Positions 37,291-48,217 of a stretch of DNA of 64,000 nt are shown in pieces; position 1 is the stretch's first letter; every line of letters starts with the position of its first letter. Position numbers and translations under genes: made by a program. The notes beneath the pieces are model-generated. The model saw only the letters and a list, made by a program, of their open reading frames with translations. It made no database searches and was not told the DNA's origin. Source of the DNA: Carnegiea gigantea (Eukaryota > Streptophyta > Magnoliopsida > Caryophyllales > Cactaceae); NCBI GenBank assembly GCA_029747015.1, contig JAKOGI010000009.1, positions 372,001 to 436,000 on the forward strand. Direction: 5' to 3'.

Positions 37291-37599
37291 CTTGAATATG
37301 AATATGGAGGCCACATCATCGTCGTCACCAACTTGACAAGAACGTCATGTGATTTGAAAGTGAAGGGTGTTGACTTAAAGAAAACTAATATGCTACCGTC
37401 AACACAAATGAGGATCCAACAAGGAGGATGAGGTCATGTTGTCATTCCCCTCTTGTATGGGGATACCACCAACCTAAAGAAGGAGGCTGACATCACCGTT
37501 GATGCTGACTTGAAGGAGGAGGTTTACGACTTGAAGCGGAACACCCCAATGCTACAATTGCAAAATTGAAGGAGGATGCTTATTCCATTGCCCCCCAGC

Positions 37600-38430
37600 T
37601 TGAAGGAACCCTAAAAATCTTTGAGGACTTAGGAGCCTTTAATTTCGTTGATTTGAGAGTCTTGAACTTAAAAGACTTAGTTATCTTTGATTTTGCTGAC
37701 TTGAGAGTCTTTGTCTTTGATGACTCATGAGTCTTAAACTTTTAAGACTTGAGAGTCTTTACCATCGATAACTTGTGAGTCTTGAACTCTGGAGACTTGA
37801 TTATAATGACTTGAGAGTCTTTATCTTCGATGACTTGAAAGTCATTGAATTGACTATAAAGTTTGTAATTTTGTTGCCCTGATAGTCTTTATGTGACTTG
37901 AAAATTTTTGATTTTGATCACTTGAGAATTCTCTGGGTGACTTGACAGTCTATGCTGACTTGAAAGCCTAAAAGCTTAGACGTGGAAGTCTTAAGGGTGA
38001 CTTGAGAGTCGGAATTGTGACTTGTGAGTCTTTAGGAGTGGCTTGGAATTCTTCATCAAGCATACAATTACGTTGGCTTGGAGTTCATTAACTTGAAAGT
38101 CTACTATAAGTGACTCGAAAATCTTCGAATGTGACAACGTGGGGGTTTACGAAATTTGATAACTTAGGAGTCTTGAATTTGAATGACTTGATAGTCTCTT
38201 ACTGTACTAACTTAGTAGTCTGAAACTTTGATGACTTGGCAGTCTGTGAGAGTTTGATGACTTAGGAGTCTATAAAATTTGATGACTTAAGAGTCTTAAA
38301 AGTTTGGTTTGGAAGTCCACTAGATTTGGTGACTTCGGAGTCTATACAAGGAGTGACTTGAAAGTCTGCAAGTTCTTTAATAACTTAGAAGTCTATAGAG
38401 ACTGGCTTAGAAGTCCACCCCCTAAATGCC
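37600..38430. repeat. Degenerate minisatellite of gacttgagagtctt units
   Basis: About thirty imperfect copies of a 25-30-bp unit with the core gacttgagagtctt recur across this segment, with variable spacers (tttgat, gaattt, tgaact). The core is itself an imperfect palindrome (gact...agtc). It follows directly after a ~300-bp link from the first minisatellite and was probably part of the same element. No frame is open throughout. Confidence 0.85.
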
Positions 38431-38559
38431 AATTTTGGATCCTTTTTTTCTAAAGCACTTTCCAATGTGATCTCAATAGGCGATCAATGGGATTCTTTAG
38501 TGTTTTATTCATCTAATGTAATTTTTCCTTCTTTTAAAAGTGGCTGCTAAGATTTGACT

Positions 38560-38800
38560 TTACACTAGAGTTGGGATAGTCTAACCTGACATGATAACCC
38601 GATCCGAACCTAATTTGAAGTTACTGAGAGAGATACGAACCCACGACGAAGTAAACTGATTTCGACCCGAAGTCGACTCGATTTGACTATTTAGCTTGAA
38701 AATATATAATTTTTTAATTTTGAATAAATGTAAATTATTTTTAAGATTGACACGAAATTGACCCATTTATTAAATAGGTCGAATCGAGTCGATCCGTTAC
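38560..38800. repeat. Dispersed repeat, related to 50700-50940 (inverted)
   Basis: It contains text such as cccgatccgaacc, gacccgaagtcgactcg and taggtcgaatcgagtcg that matches, in reverse orientation, the 50700-50940 segment (cattgacttcgggtcg, aattcggattgggttcg). Two copies in opposite orientation within one 64-kb window indicate a mobile repeat, class unknown. Similar text is present around 46860-47480 and 53470-53740. Confidence 0.5.
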
Positions 38801-39102
38801 CCAACTCTTCTTTACACACACAAACCAACGTCTTTCTCTGGCAGGCATAAAGTTTGCCATGAATTGATATGAGGATAGCTCTTCTATGAATCTATGATCA
38901 TTGTCAGAATTCCACAAAAGGGTGTCATCGTATTTATTTTAATTTTGATAAAAATACAATTTTTAAAAATTTTTTTAAATATGAAGATGAACTTAAATTG
39001 TGCAAAATATAGGTCAATAGACTTAATACTAGTTGAATCCAACGAGAATGACAATGAAAAATATTACAACATAGAAAATAAGGATCGAGTTGAGTTTGCT
39101 AA

Positions 39103-39562
39103 GGGTTTGTTTGGATGGGGAGTAGGGAGGAGTAAAGGGAAGTAAGGAAGTGTGAGAACTTCTCTTTACCCATGTTTGGAAGTAAGAAAAGAAGGGTAAG
39201 GAGGAGTTAGGGAGAGTAACTCTTACTCCCCCTTACTCACCTCAATCCTCCATTTTCTTACACTCCAGAATGGAGTGTAAGGAGAAGTAAGGAGGGATAA
39301 GAAATGAGTAGTTTACATATTTACCCCCCACAAATCTAAATATAATATATTTTAATCTATTTAGTAAGGGTATATGTGTCAATACCTTCACTTACTCTTA
39401 TTTACTCTCCTATTCTTTCAAACAAGGGTTACTCATTACTCTCCACAAACTCTCAAACAAGGAAAAGCAACTTACCGATCTTATTTATTCTCCCTTACTC
39501 TTATTCCTCCTTACACTTATTTGCTCTTACTCCTCTAACTTACTCTCCTCCCAAACGGACCC
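39103..39562. mobile_element. MITE, 460 bp, TAA target-site duplication
   Basis: The left end gggtttgtttggatgggg and right end ctcccaaacggaccc form imperfect inverted termini. They are flanked by TAA at 39100-39102 and 39563-39565. The interior is made of gaaggagtaagg-type text on the left and the complementary ctccttactcttac text on the right, so the whole element could fold as a long hairpin. The TAA duplication points to a PIF/Harbinger-type MITE. It lies ~345 bp upstream of the intact defensin-like gene. Confidence 0.78.
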
Positions 39563-39762
39563 TAAAGCTCTTAGAAATGAGAAGAGTGGGTGCAATAATG
39601 GAGAAAATAGACATAGAAAAAGCAGCAGAAAAAGGGAAGAAATCATCCAATTGCAAGTATGAAAATTACAGAGGGAGAGATTATGGAGAAGAGCAAACAG
39701 AAAACAGAAATAATCAAAGGGGTTTATTACCTAGAAAAACATGATTGTTCATAATGGAGACA

Positions 39763-39772
39763 CTATATATAT
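39763..39772 (+). promoter_or_regulatory. TATA box of defensin-like gene 1
   Basis: The sequence ctatatatat lies ~135 bp upstream of the ATG. The surrounding promoter (from ~39590) is homologous to that of the second locus (~44640-44940), and a TATA motif sits at the matching position there. This supports a functional core promoter. Confidence 0.65.
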
Positions 39773-39906
39773 TGATCTATGTATGATCATATTATTGCCA
39801 TCAAAGAATCAATATTCTCCTCCTAAGACTATCAAATAATTTTATCATAAGTTTGTTGATCGAGAAAAAGAAGGAAAAAAAAATCACAAGTTTTATAAGA
39901 AATACG

Positions 39907-40608
39907 ATGGCATCTTCCAAATCAATTTTGGTTTTAGTTGTTGTCATTGCTCTGGTTCTTCCTTGGGCTCTCTCTGGTAAGGAGTTCGTCCCCCCACAAC
40001 TCTTTTTGGTCGTTCCCTCTTTAGATATAAGTTTTTAAGTTAGTCCATCGCATGGTAATAACTGTAAAGTGGCTAACAATAGGATGTACAAGTATGACGA
40101 ACATAATATATAGCTAATGGTGCATCGTATATAGCTAATGTTGCATAATTGGCACAAGTTTTATAAAAGGGTATCACCCAAGACCAGCTAGTCTTTATCT
40201 AATTAAACCGATCATCATATTGTCCCATTAGAAAAATCCACCACGAATACGAAACTTGACTGAATCTAAATTTCAAATATGAGCGTCATCTTTTCCCCAT
40301 ATATACATGTATATTGTCTGAATTTGATTCTTAACTTGAATTTTTATAATCTGAGCAAACTCGAATTTTTATCACCTCTAAATTAAATCAATACTACTTA
40401 ATACTAATGTGAATGAATTTTGAATAATGTAGAAGGAGGAGGAGCATCAACAAGTAGTAGTGGGAGAGAGACTTGTTACCAAGAATGTTCATCTACTTAT
40501 GGAGACAAAGAATGCAACAATTATTGTGTCCAACAACGCTTGGGAGAAGGAAGATGCCGTCTTATTTCTCCTCCTCACACTCGCTGTTGTTGCCTCCCTC
40601 CTATTTGA
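39907..40608 (+). CDS. Defensin-like cysteine-rich secreted peptide 1 (intact)
   Basis: Two exons, 39907-39976 and 40433-40608, with a 456-bp GT-AG intron; 246 nt, 81 aa. Exon 1 encodes a textbook signal peptide (Met-Ala, short polar N-region, Ile/Leu/Val core, Ala-Leu-Ser-Gly end). Exon 2 encodes a Gly/Ser linker and the cysteine domain C-x3-C-x8-C-x3-C-x9-C-x9-CCC, eight cysteines, with the STYGDKEC segment between C2 and C3. A phase-1 intron after the signal peptide is the standard arrangement of plant DEFL/LCR genes. The product is expected to be secreted, with a role in defence or cell signalling that cannot be told from sequence. TATA lies ~135 bp upstream. It is the only fully intact member of a four-locus tandem cluster. 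Confidence 0.85.
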
Positions 40609-40652
40609 TTCCTTCCATTCATCTACTTATGGAGACAAAGAATGCAACAATT
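40488..40652 (+). repeat. 35-bp exact direct repeat of exon 2 sequence past the stop codon
   Basis: A 35-bp piece of exon 2 (40488-40522, coding the STYGDKECN segment between Cys2 and Cys3) recurs identically at 40618-40652, 10 bp after the stop codon at 40606-40608. The second copy is in the 3' UTR in another frame and is not translated with the gene. Confidence 0.95.
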
Positions 40653-40869
40653 CTTAAAACTTTGTTATCACAGCTATATACTCATATATTTAACTTGTTA
40701 TTTCTATGGGTTTTTTTTTTTTTTGGTCGTAGTTCTTTTTTGAACTATGACAACTATTATTGCCTGCTAACACTATGGTTTTCGTACGTCTAGGGCGATG
40801 TCATCTCGTGAAGACTTATTTTGAAACGACAACGTGCCATGTATCATGTATGTTAGCATACAGCTTATT

Positions 40870-41381
40870 AAATATCTTATAATTTATGAGTTATGTCAAT
40901 CGTGACAGACTTTCCAATCACTTAAAGTTATAAGGTCTCACTCGATCACTCAGGATTTCGCACCCATTAGCTTATCTTGGGTGAAGCTGTCATGTTTGAG
41001 AAAGTGGTCACACATGAGTAAATGTGTTTAGCTCAAAGTTTAACGTAATACCCAATGGTTATTTCTAGAACCATGTCGTTTAGGACTTAGCATAAAAAAG
41101 ATTATTACAAATGTGCCGGAATTGAACAGAAGAAAGATAACTCTTTGAAGATATTACCGTGAGTAAAAACCGTCCTTGGATGAGAAAATCGGCGCATACA
41201 AGGTTAACAACAAACTTGGAGCATATACAAGCTTGACAACAATAGTAATAATAGTAGCACGAATAATTATAATATCAACAACAATAACGACAATTATGAT
41301 AATATGATCACGAGTGTAAGGGCGCTCAACTTGATAGGATAGAAATTATCCAATTTCGAGGGTGGAAAACAAATTAATTAA
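40870..41381. other. Intergenic between defensin-like gene 1 and a MITE
   Basis: AT-rich DNA with a short (aat/aac)n-like stretch near 41240-41300. No supported gene. Confidence 0.5.
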
Positions 41382-42384
41382 GGCAGTATTTGGTTGGAAG
41401 GTAAATGTGTTTCCAAGGAAAATTGATTTCATGTCACATTTTTCGTCATTTGGTACAAGATAAATTATTTTCCATGGAACAAAGAAAAATATCAACTGAA
41501 TTATTTAAGTGGGAAAAAATGTCGACTGAATGGTCGGAGCAGAGATAAATGTTGACCAAATGAATGAATATTAAGCTTAAAATTCATATTTGAGCTTTTT
41601 TAAATATTTTTTATCAGATAATCAAGTTTCGATCTAAACCATTGAAATTAGTTTATGATGAAAAGCGTCAACTGAATTGTTTAAATAGCGAAAAATATCG
41701 ATTGAATTATTGTGGCGGAGAAAAAAATTTTTCAAATGAAGGAATGTCGTGCTCAAAATCTGGATTTGAGCCTATTTTAATATTTTTTATCCGATGATCA
41801 AGTTTTGATCCAAACTATTGAAATTATTCTAGTGGTGAAAAATATTGGCTGCATTGTTTAAGTGATGAAAAATATCGATTGAATTGTTGTGATGGAAAAA
41901 AATGTTGATCAAATGAAAGAATATGGAGTTCAAAATTTGAATTTGAGTTTATTTTAATATTTTCTCTAACGATCAAGTTCTGATCCAAATCATTGAAATT
42001 ATTCAAGTGGCGAATCAACTAAATTGTTTTAGTGATAAAAAAATATCGATTAAATTGTCGTGGCAGAGATAAATGTTGATGAAATGAAGGTAACTTGAGC
42101 TCAAAATATAGATCTGAGTTTATTTTAATCTTTTCCATCGGATAGTCAAGTTTTGATCCAAACCTTGAAATTGAATTTTTTACCTAAATTTCAGCTGACC
42201 ATATTATCAAAGAGTTGAAGGGAGAAAATCAACTTCGTATCTCCTCAAAAAGGAAATCATTTTTCTCAATTGGGGGGAAAATCATTTTTCATAGAAAAAT
42301 GTTTTCCATGCCTTATTGTGCCAAACAACGGAAAATTAGGAAATCATTTTCCTAAAAAATTATTTCATCCAACCAAACACTACC
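41382..42384. mobile_element. ~1-kb MITE-like element with four internal ~175-bp repeats
   Basis: The left end ggcagtatttggttgga and right end tccaaccaaacactacc are inverted repeats (about 14 of 17 match), flanked by TAA at 41379-41381 and 42385-42387. The interior holds four tandem units of ~170-180 bp, anchored by gatcaagttttgatccaaa at ~41621, 41800, 41969 and 42143. There is no transposase. It sits inside the defensin-like cluster, between gene 1 and the truncated locus. Confidence 0.75.
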
Positions 42385-42629
42385 TAAGAGAAAAACAAGG
42401 AAACATGCACAATAGCAAGACATAGCAATATGTATATCATACTCCTGGGAACAAATACTCCCACGAGCTACATCATCAAATATATATTAAAAAAATTAAT
42501 ATATGACAAATACACGCGTAAAAAATATATATACGTGGACAATGAGAGCATGTACTTCCAGGAGCACATAAGAAATTGCCCAAGACATAGAGTATGAGAA
42601 GTCGAGAAAATAGAATTATTTGAACCCTC

Positions 42630-42640
42630 CATATATATTT
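42630..42640 (+). promoter_or_regulatory. TATA box of the truncated defensin-like locus
   Basis: The sequence catatatattt follows a leader (ttgaaccctc) that aligns with the promoter of locus 3 (ttggactctctctatatataag). It is now ~280 bp from its ATG because a SINE is inserted between them. Confidence 0.55.
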
Positions 42641-42723
42641 GGACCGTTTATTCACATACAAAAGATGTTATTAGTAGCCATGAAACAATTATTTTTTCTC
42701 CATTTAATATTATCAACCAATTA

Positions 42724-42890
42724 CCAACATAGGTTGGTTCAAGTGGTTTGACACTCATTCCCCTTAAGTAAGGTCTCAGGTTCGAGTCTTGTGAATGGAG
42801 AAAATTTATGATTGGAGAGTTCCACCCTTTATCGAATCAACAGTAGTTCGACTCCAGTAACATGACGGATCAAGGCCAAAAAATAATATG
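42724..42890 (+). mobile_element. tRNA-derived SINE inserted in a defensin-like leader
   Basis: It begins ccaacataggttggttcaag, holds a B box (ggttcgagtc) at ~42780 and a body (gagagttccacccttta, cagtagttcgactccagtaa, ggatcaaggccaaa). The flanks caaccaatta and aactaattta form a ~9-bp duplication. Locus 3 shows the unoccupied text (tatcaactaatttatcatc). Reverse-strand members of the same family occur at 49080-49514 and 63494-63650. Confidence 0.82.
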
Positions 42891-42919
42891 AACTAATTTA
42901 TCATCTAACAAGAGACACA

Positions 42920-43216
42920 ATGGGGCACCTAACTAATAGAACAATTTTGCTTATTGTTGTTGCAATTGCTTTTCTCTTTGGGTTAAGTGCCCCCACCCCA
43001 ACACACACACACACACAAAAAAAAGGTATTTATGCACAACAATCTGTCTATTTAATTAGACTTCTTTGCTCTAAATCCTTGCCTTTTGGGTAATCTCAAT
43101 GTATTCATAATTTGTGGGGAACGTTCTTCTTTAAGTCTTTACAGATATTTTTTTCTAGACTTGACTTTATACAAATTGTAGTTGTCTATTATTATTCTAA
43201 TAGATTTTTATGCAGC
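42920..43216 (+). pseudogene. Truncated defensin-like locus (signal-peptide exon only)
   Basis: ATG at 42920 opens a signal-peptide-like sequence (MGHLTNRTILLIVVAIAFLF) closely related at the DNA level to exon 1 of locus 3. The following intron also aligns with that of locus 3 (gcacaacaatc-gtctat, agacttctttg) as far as ~43190. The donor is damaged: an (ac)n/A-rich tract replaces the GTAAGT context. After an acceptor-like atgcag at ~43216 no cysteine-rich exon follows. It is read as a dead paralog. Confidence 0.7.
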
Positions 43217-44640
43217 TGCTAATAATCTGATTTTGAAAATAATTAAACCGATAGATGTGTACTAACAAAAACGAGAATTTTTGCACCGATTCTGGCTCAC
43301 CGATTGCTAATTATTCTATACTACTGATTATTGAAATAAGTAGGTCTACATACAAATTGGAGCGCTGGAGGGTTTTTCCCGAGGTTGGATTAGTGGCAGC
43401 CAACCCCCATGTTTACATTATTAAGATTCAAAATTCCAACATATAGTAAAATAATATATATCTTGCTACAAGGCATTTCTTAAGGGTCTTGTCTTGACTT
43501 ACAAAGATATTATCATGTGTTGAGTTGAAATTACGAAACATGGTATCATTGGATAGTAGAAGGGTATTATCACATACAAATGGTTGTATTCATTCGTTTA
43601 TTTTTCACAATTATAAAATCGTGTATATCATAACTCTTCGCGGATAGATTTAATTCCATCAGTGTGTCATTTGTACGCATCAACGTAGCCAACAAATACT
43701 AAAGTTGACAATTGTTAATTAATCATAACTACTGAAAATTTAATTTAGACATTTTAAACGACATAATTATATTTTCTATACTAATTTAGAGTAAAGTAAG
43801 ATATTTCGTCGATAATACTTACTTTGTTCATTTTCCTATTTCTTAGATTGAGAGAAAAATAAGGTCAAAATAGTACAGTTCACTAATCAAACCCGACATT
43901 ATAAGTATGGAAAACTAATTAGAAGGGTAGACCATGACCAAGAGCAATTTTTTTTTTTTTTTGGGGGGGGGGGGGGTTAGAATTTGGAGGCAAAGGAAGA
44001 CCACGCAGTATAATTTGAATTCTAAAAAAATTTGAGTAACTTCAAAAACCCAAAATGAAAGGTCAACAAAGGATCCTTGGAATATTATGAAGAAATAAAA
44101 AGCACTTTTTTCCCTCAAAGAAAGAGATGGATCGGACGAAAAATATGTTGCAAAAGATATCTGAAAAAAAGTTATCAAGGTTAGCAAAAGAAAAAAAATT
44201 ACCAAGTTTAATTATCAAGTTTTACTTTGCTAGATGGGTTTAAATTAATAATATTGCAAGAAAATCTAGCATTTCATATTTCTTTATGCCATTGTGAATG
44301 TTGATTTGTCAATTTAATTAGCCATATCAATTTACAAACAATTTCATCCATATAGTAGTCGTATGCCAATATAAATACCCCATTCTTTGCTAGTCATTAA
44401 GTAAATGTTACTATGCCACCAATAGATTTTAATTTCTCTATGCACAAAATAAAAATTCAGCATTTTTTAAAGGAGCTTTTACATTGTATTTAATTTTTAT
44501 TTTAATAAAAATACAGTTTCCCTAAAAAAAGATTTTTTCGATATTAATTAAGACGAACTAAAGTTGAATGATTGGTTATGAAAATATTATTGCATCAAAA
44601 ATCAGTAGCGTGAGTTTGATAAAGCTGATCCAAGAAAGGA
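43217..44640. other. Intergenic, no supported gene
   Basis: AT-rich DNA with a T(16)G(12) run near 43950-43977. ORFs at 43255-43446 and 43915-44205 have no recognisable domain; the latter crosses the homopolymers. No repeat borders were found. Confidence 0.45.
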
Positions 44641-44842
44641 GGAGAGTAGGGGTTAATAATAGAGAGAATAAACATAGAAAGAGATTGCAATGGTGGAAAT
44701 TACAGAGGTAGAGGGAGATACATATGATGCATGCATAATTACAAGAAATTAGGGAGAAAATCCCACAAAAAACAGAAAGAATTCAAAGGAATTTGTTACA
44801 CAAAAAAAAAAAGGATTATTGATAATGGAGACTCTACAAATG

Positions 44843-44852
44843 CATATATATT
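44843..44852 (+). promoter_or_regulatory. TATA box of defensin-like locus 2
   Basis: The sequence catatatatt lies ~130 bp upstream of the ATG, in a promoter that aligns with that of gene 1 over about 250 bp (shared aataatggag-type text, ttattgc-atcaaagaat, cttatcataagtttgttg). Confidence 0.6.
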
Positions 44853-44981
44853 TAGATTATGTGTCAGATTATTGCGATCAAAGAATTAATATTCTCTTCC
44901 TATTACTATCAACCAACTTATCATAAGTTTGTTGAAAAAAAAAGGAAAATAAATCCCAAGTTTGATTATAAAAAAAATAGA

Positions 44982-45535
44982 ATGACAACTAGAAAAGCAA
45001 TTTTTGTTTTCGTCGAATTGTCATTGCTTTGGTTCTTCCTTGGGGTTACTCTGGTAAGTAATTCCTCTTCCGCCAACCCCTTTCTTTTCTCTCTCTAAAT
45101 TTAAATTTTGTCATTGATCGATCTTAATTAGATGAACTACCCTATAGATACATACGTTGTATGAATTAATATTATTGTTTGCAGAGTTTTATCTAATTAA
45201 ATCGATTATTATATTTGTCCGATCAAATAAAATCTGATATTAGATGAGAAATCTTGACTGAATCTAAACTTTAAATATGAGCATCGATCATTCTCAAACG
45301 ACGAAAGTGTTTGATCTCAAACTAACATGGATGAATTTTAGCAGGAGCAGTTAGAGGAGGAGCATCAAACGGGGAGGAGAGATGTTACAAGGAATGTTCA
45401 TCAAAGTACGGAGACTATGAATGCAACGTTGACTGTGCGACCGGCAAACGCATGCCGGGAGGGAGATGCCAACTTACTTCTCCTGGTCACATCCGCTGCT
45501 GTTGCTTTCAGTCCTTCCCCCCTCATTTTCTTTGA
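44982..45535 (+). pseudogene. Defensin-like locus 2, frameshifted signal-peptide exon
   Basis: Exon 1 is 44982-45053 (ATG, donor ctg|gtaagt). Exon 2 runs from ~45345 to the stop at 45533-45535. Exon 2 keeps the family pattern C-x3-C-x8-C-x3-C-x10-C-x9-CCC and a good Gly/Ser linker. Compared with gene 1, exon 1 carries 2 extra nucleotides within gtcgaattgtc. The ATG frame therefore becomes phase 0 at the donor, whereas every plausible acceptor (45342 or 45345) needs phase 1. The frame that would match exon 2 has no ATG and an upstream TAG. As sequenced, the cysteine domain is not reached in frame. It is either a young pseudogene or a small indel error. Confidence 0.75.
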
Positions 45536-45664
45536 CTTCATTTCCACGAATTAAAAAAAAAAATTGATTCCCCATTTCACCTTTTTTTTCCTATCATTAT
45601 TTGGGTATTATTCATGAAAATAAATTCCGTCCAACGTCTTAACCTTAATTAATTGTCATAGTTA

Positions 45665-45667
<3 letters not shown>

Positions 45668-45717
<50 letters not shown>
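45668..45717. repeat. (TA)n microsatellite
   Basis: About 24 TA units, followed ~45 bp later by a T(22) run at ~45758. It follows the 3' end of defensin-like locus 2. Confidence 0.95.
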
Positions 45718-45719
<2 letters not shown>

Positions 45720-47900
45720 ACTCTCATGTTTAGTTCGTTATTTCCATGATTCGTTCCTTTTTTTTTTTTTTTTTTTTTTGCTTTGGGTACGGTTTGAGAA
45801 GTATATATACTGCTTATAGTATATATACTTTTTATGCGATACCGATTCATGAAAACTTATTTTGAGGCGACAATATGCAAATTATGTATTTGTCAAAAGA
45901 TATCCTTTGAAAGTTTTATCTTTGTAAATTATCTATATCCTTTTATGTCAATTTACATTAATCAGCTAATTCAACAACTAAATTTACGGAACATATTAAT
46001 TTTAACTGTTCATCTAAATAGCTATCCGCTAACAGCTAAATTAAAAATGCTATCCGCTACCTGAACCGTTATCCGGTACTTGAACCGCTAATTTTGCCGA
46101 ATAAGATCTATTAACTTTTCAAAACGTTGTCTAAAACGCTAAATGTTACTGAAAATACTAGTCAAAATACTATATTATCAAATATAAAAAATTATCTAAT
46201 GAGTATATTAATTTAGTTAAAATATAAACGCTCTTAATCTATAAATAGCAAGAGAACGTTGACAAGGAAGTGAGGAACCCATTTTGACACGTAGTCTAAT
46301 TAACAGGCCATTGCCACATGCCGGTCGCAGCATAGCAATCGCAAGTCAACAGTCATCACGTATTTTTGTGGCTGCTGCTGTTGGTGCTTTTGCTGCTGAT
46401 GATTATTATTTTGGTAGTAGAGGATGATAGTAGTAGTTAGACCGAAAAATTTTCAAAAATTACAATTCAAAAATTTTTGACTGATCCAACTCTAACTAAA
46501 ATTTTAAAGTAATTAGGATCTTATAATTCTAATTTAGTTCAACAAATGTATGCGAGGATCATAATACGATTCTATGATTTCAAGATCGGATCTACGATCC
46601 TAAATAAATTTTATCAAGTGGTCATACTTAATGGTTATCGAGAAATAATTCTAACAATATATATTTTGTATCAAAATTGCCCATAAAATATAGTTAAGTT
46701 GAATTTTTACAAATTTTGTGGACGTTTATTAGGATTTTTGTTCTTGCAAAAATAATTTTCACTATTCCAAATAAATATTAGAATCTTACGATCCTCGATC
46801 CGATTCTACGATTCCGATTCTCAAGAGCTTCCGTCGATTCTAGCTAGGATCCCAATTCCAACAACATTGGTTAGACCTGGCGAAAATTGATTTGATTTAA
46901 AAATCTAACTCAAACCTATTTGAAAAATCTGGGTTTTGAATATGATTTTTCCACCTCGAATATGAAATAAACTGAGCCCGAAAAACCCACAAATTAGCGA
47001 GCAAACCCAACCCAAACCTGGACCAGCCCACTTGACCTAAATATTATATCCTTATTTTTTGTTTTTCTTTAATTTATCTATCTTAACAGTAATGGTTATT
47101 CATCGTATTGAACCATTTAGAGAGATGTTACATAATTATTACATCTTTACAAATTAAACAATAGTATCATTTCTTTCTTAATTTCATGCTCATACATAAT
47201 GTTTATATTTCATAATGAAACGTTAAAACATTTTCAATGTTATTTGAATAAATTACAATTATAATGCTTTCTCATCGAATACAAACAATTTTACGTACAA
47301 ATGTGCAGAGTTTTAAATTCTGACAAAAGAGAAATAATTCACAAAAAAAGGCGCTCTAGACTCGTTAAGTCGACCCGAAACCCGGAAAACTAAAATATGC
47401 CCTCCCGTATTTTATCTGAACCTAAAATACATCTCACCCGTATTTTACAATCTGAATACACCTGACCCTTATTTAACCCACCTGTCCAAAATGACATATC
47501 TAGTACTAATAGCAATATCACCATTTTGCAGTTATATCGTAGACTTGAATTTATAAACTTCACAATGTGATGTAATTTGAACCATATATGAGATGGGTTT
47601 TAGAAAAATTTAAAAATTACCATATATATAATAATCTGATTTTTTAAATCACAAATTACTATATAATTTGTAACCATTCCAATCCTACTATATCACCAGG
47701 GTATCTCAGCCATTGATGCTAACCCCTCCTTGGCGGATATTCAATGTTACAGTTCTTTAAGTTCACGCCTGGATGTGCCTCCTTTTCCTAGCTGTGAATG
47801 CAGAGTCTAACCCCTATATATGATGATAGTCAAGCAAACTCAAATTTTATTGTTTTATTTTGCATCAAACAATTCAAGTACGAATTTTACCAGTATTTTA
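45718..47900. other. Intergenic, AT-rich, no supported gene
   Basis: No ORF with domain support. A TATA-like ctataaatagc at ~46237, followed by aacccattttgacac, resembles the plus-strand text at 52463-52500 around the FAS1 stop codon, a possible short duplicated fragment. 46860-47480 holds gaccc/aaccc-rich text typical of a dispersed plant repeat also seen at 38560 and 50700. Confidence 0.4.
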
Positions 47901-48217
47901 GAGCCTTCCTAGCAATTAGCTCGCCTGCTTTGGGAGCCGTGTTGAGCGGGTCGCGCCGCATACAGCGGTCGAGCAGCTCCATTTTTCTCTTGCTTTTTTT
48001 TTGTTTTTTAATTTTTATTTTTTTTTAGATTTAAAAAAAAAAGTTGTGTGTTGTGCAGAGTGGGTTCGTAGTATTATTTTATTTGGTGAGCAAAAGTTGT
48101 GAGTTTTACATTAGAGAGAGGGAGGATTGTGATCTAAAACGTTGACTCACAAACTGATGTGGCAGAGATAAGCCCTCACTGATGAGTCAAAAAATTAGCT
48201 CACCACTGAAAATGCTC
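47901..48217. mobile_element. MITE, 317 bp, TTA target-site duplication
   Basis: Termini gagccttcctagcaattagc and (reverse complement of the right end) gagcattttcagtggtgagc are related inverted repeats. The insert is flanked by TTA at 47898-47900 and 48218-48220. The interior includes a GC-rich patch (gagcgggtcgcgccgc) and poly(T). The TTA TSD fits the PIF/Harbinger group. The ORF at 47798-48028 crossing it is spurious. Confidence 0.65.

Noticed and set aside
43915..44205. 96-codon minus-strand ORF with hydrophobic N-terminus
   Set aside because: It crosses a G(12)/T(16) homopolymer and has no cysteine pattern or homology to the neighbouring peptide genes.
46235..46290. TATA-like ctataaatagc with text resembling 52463-52500
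   Set aside because: The match is only ~50 bp and no gene follows on the plus strand; it may be a short duplicated scrap.
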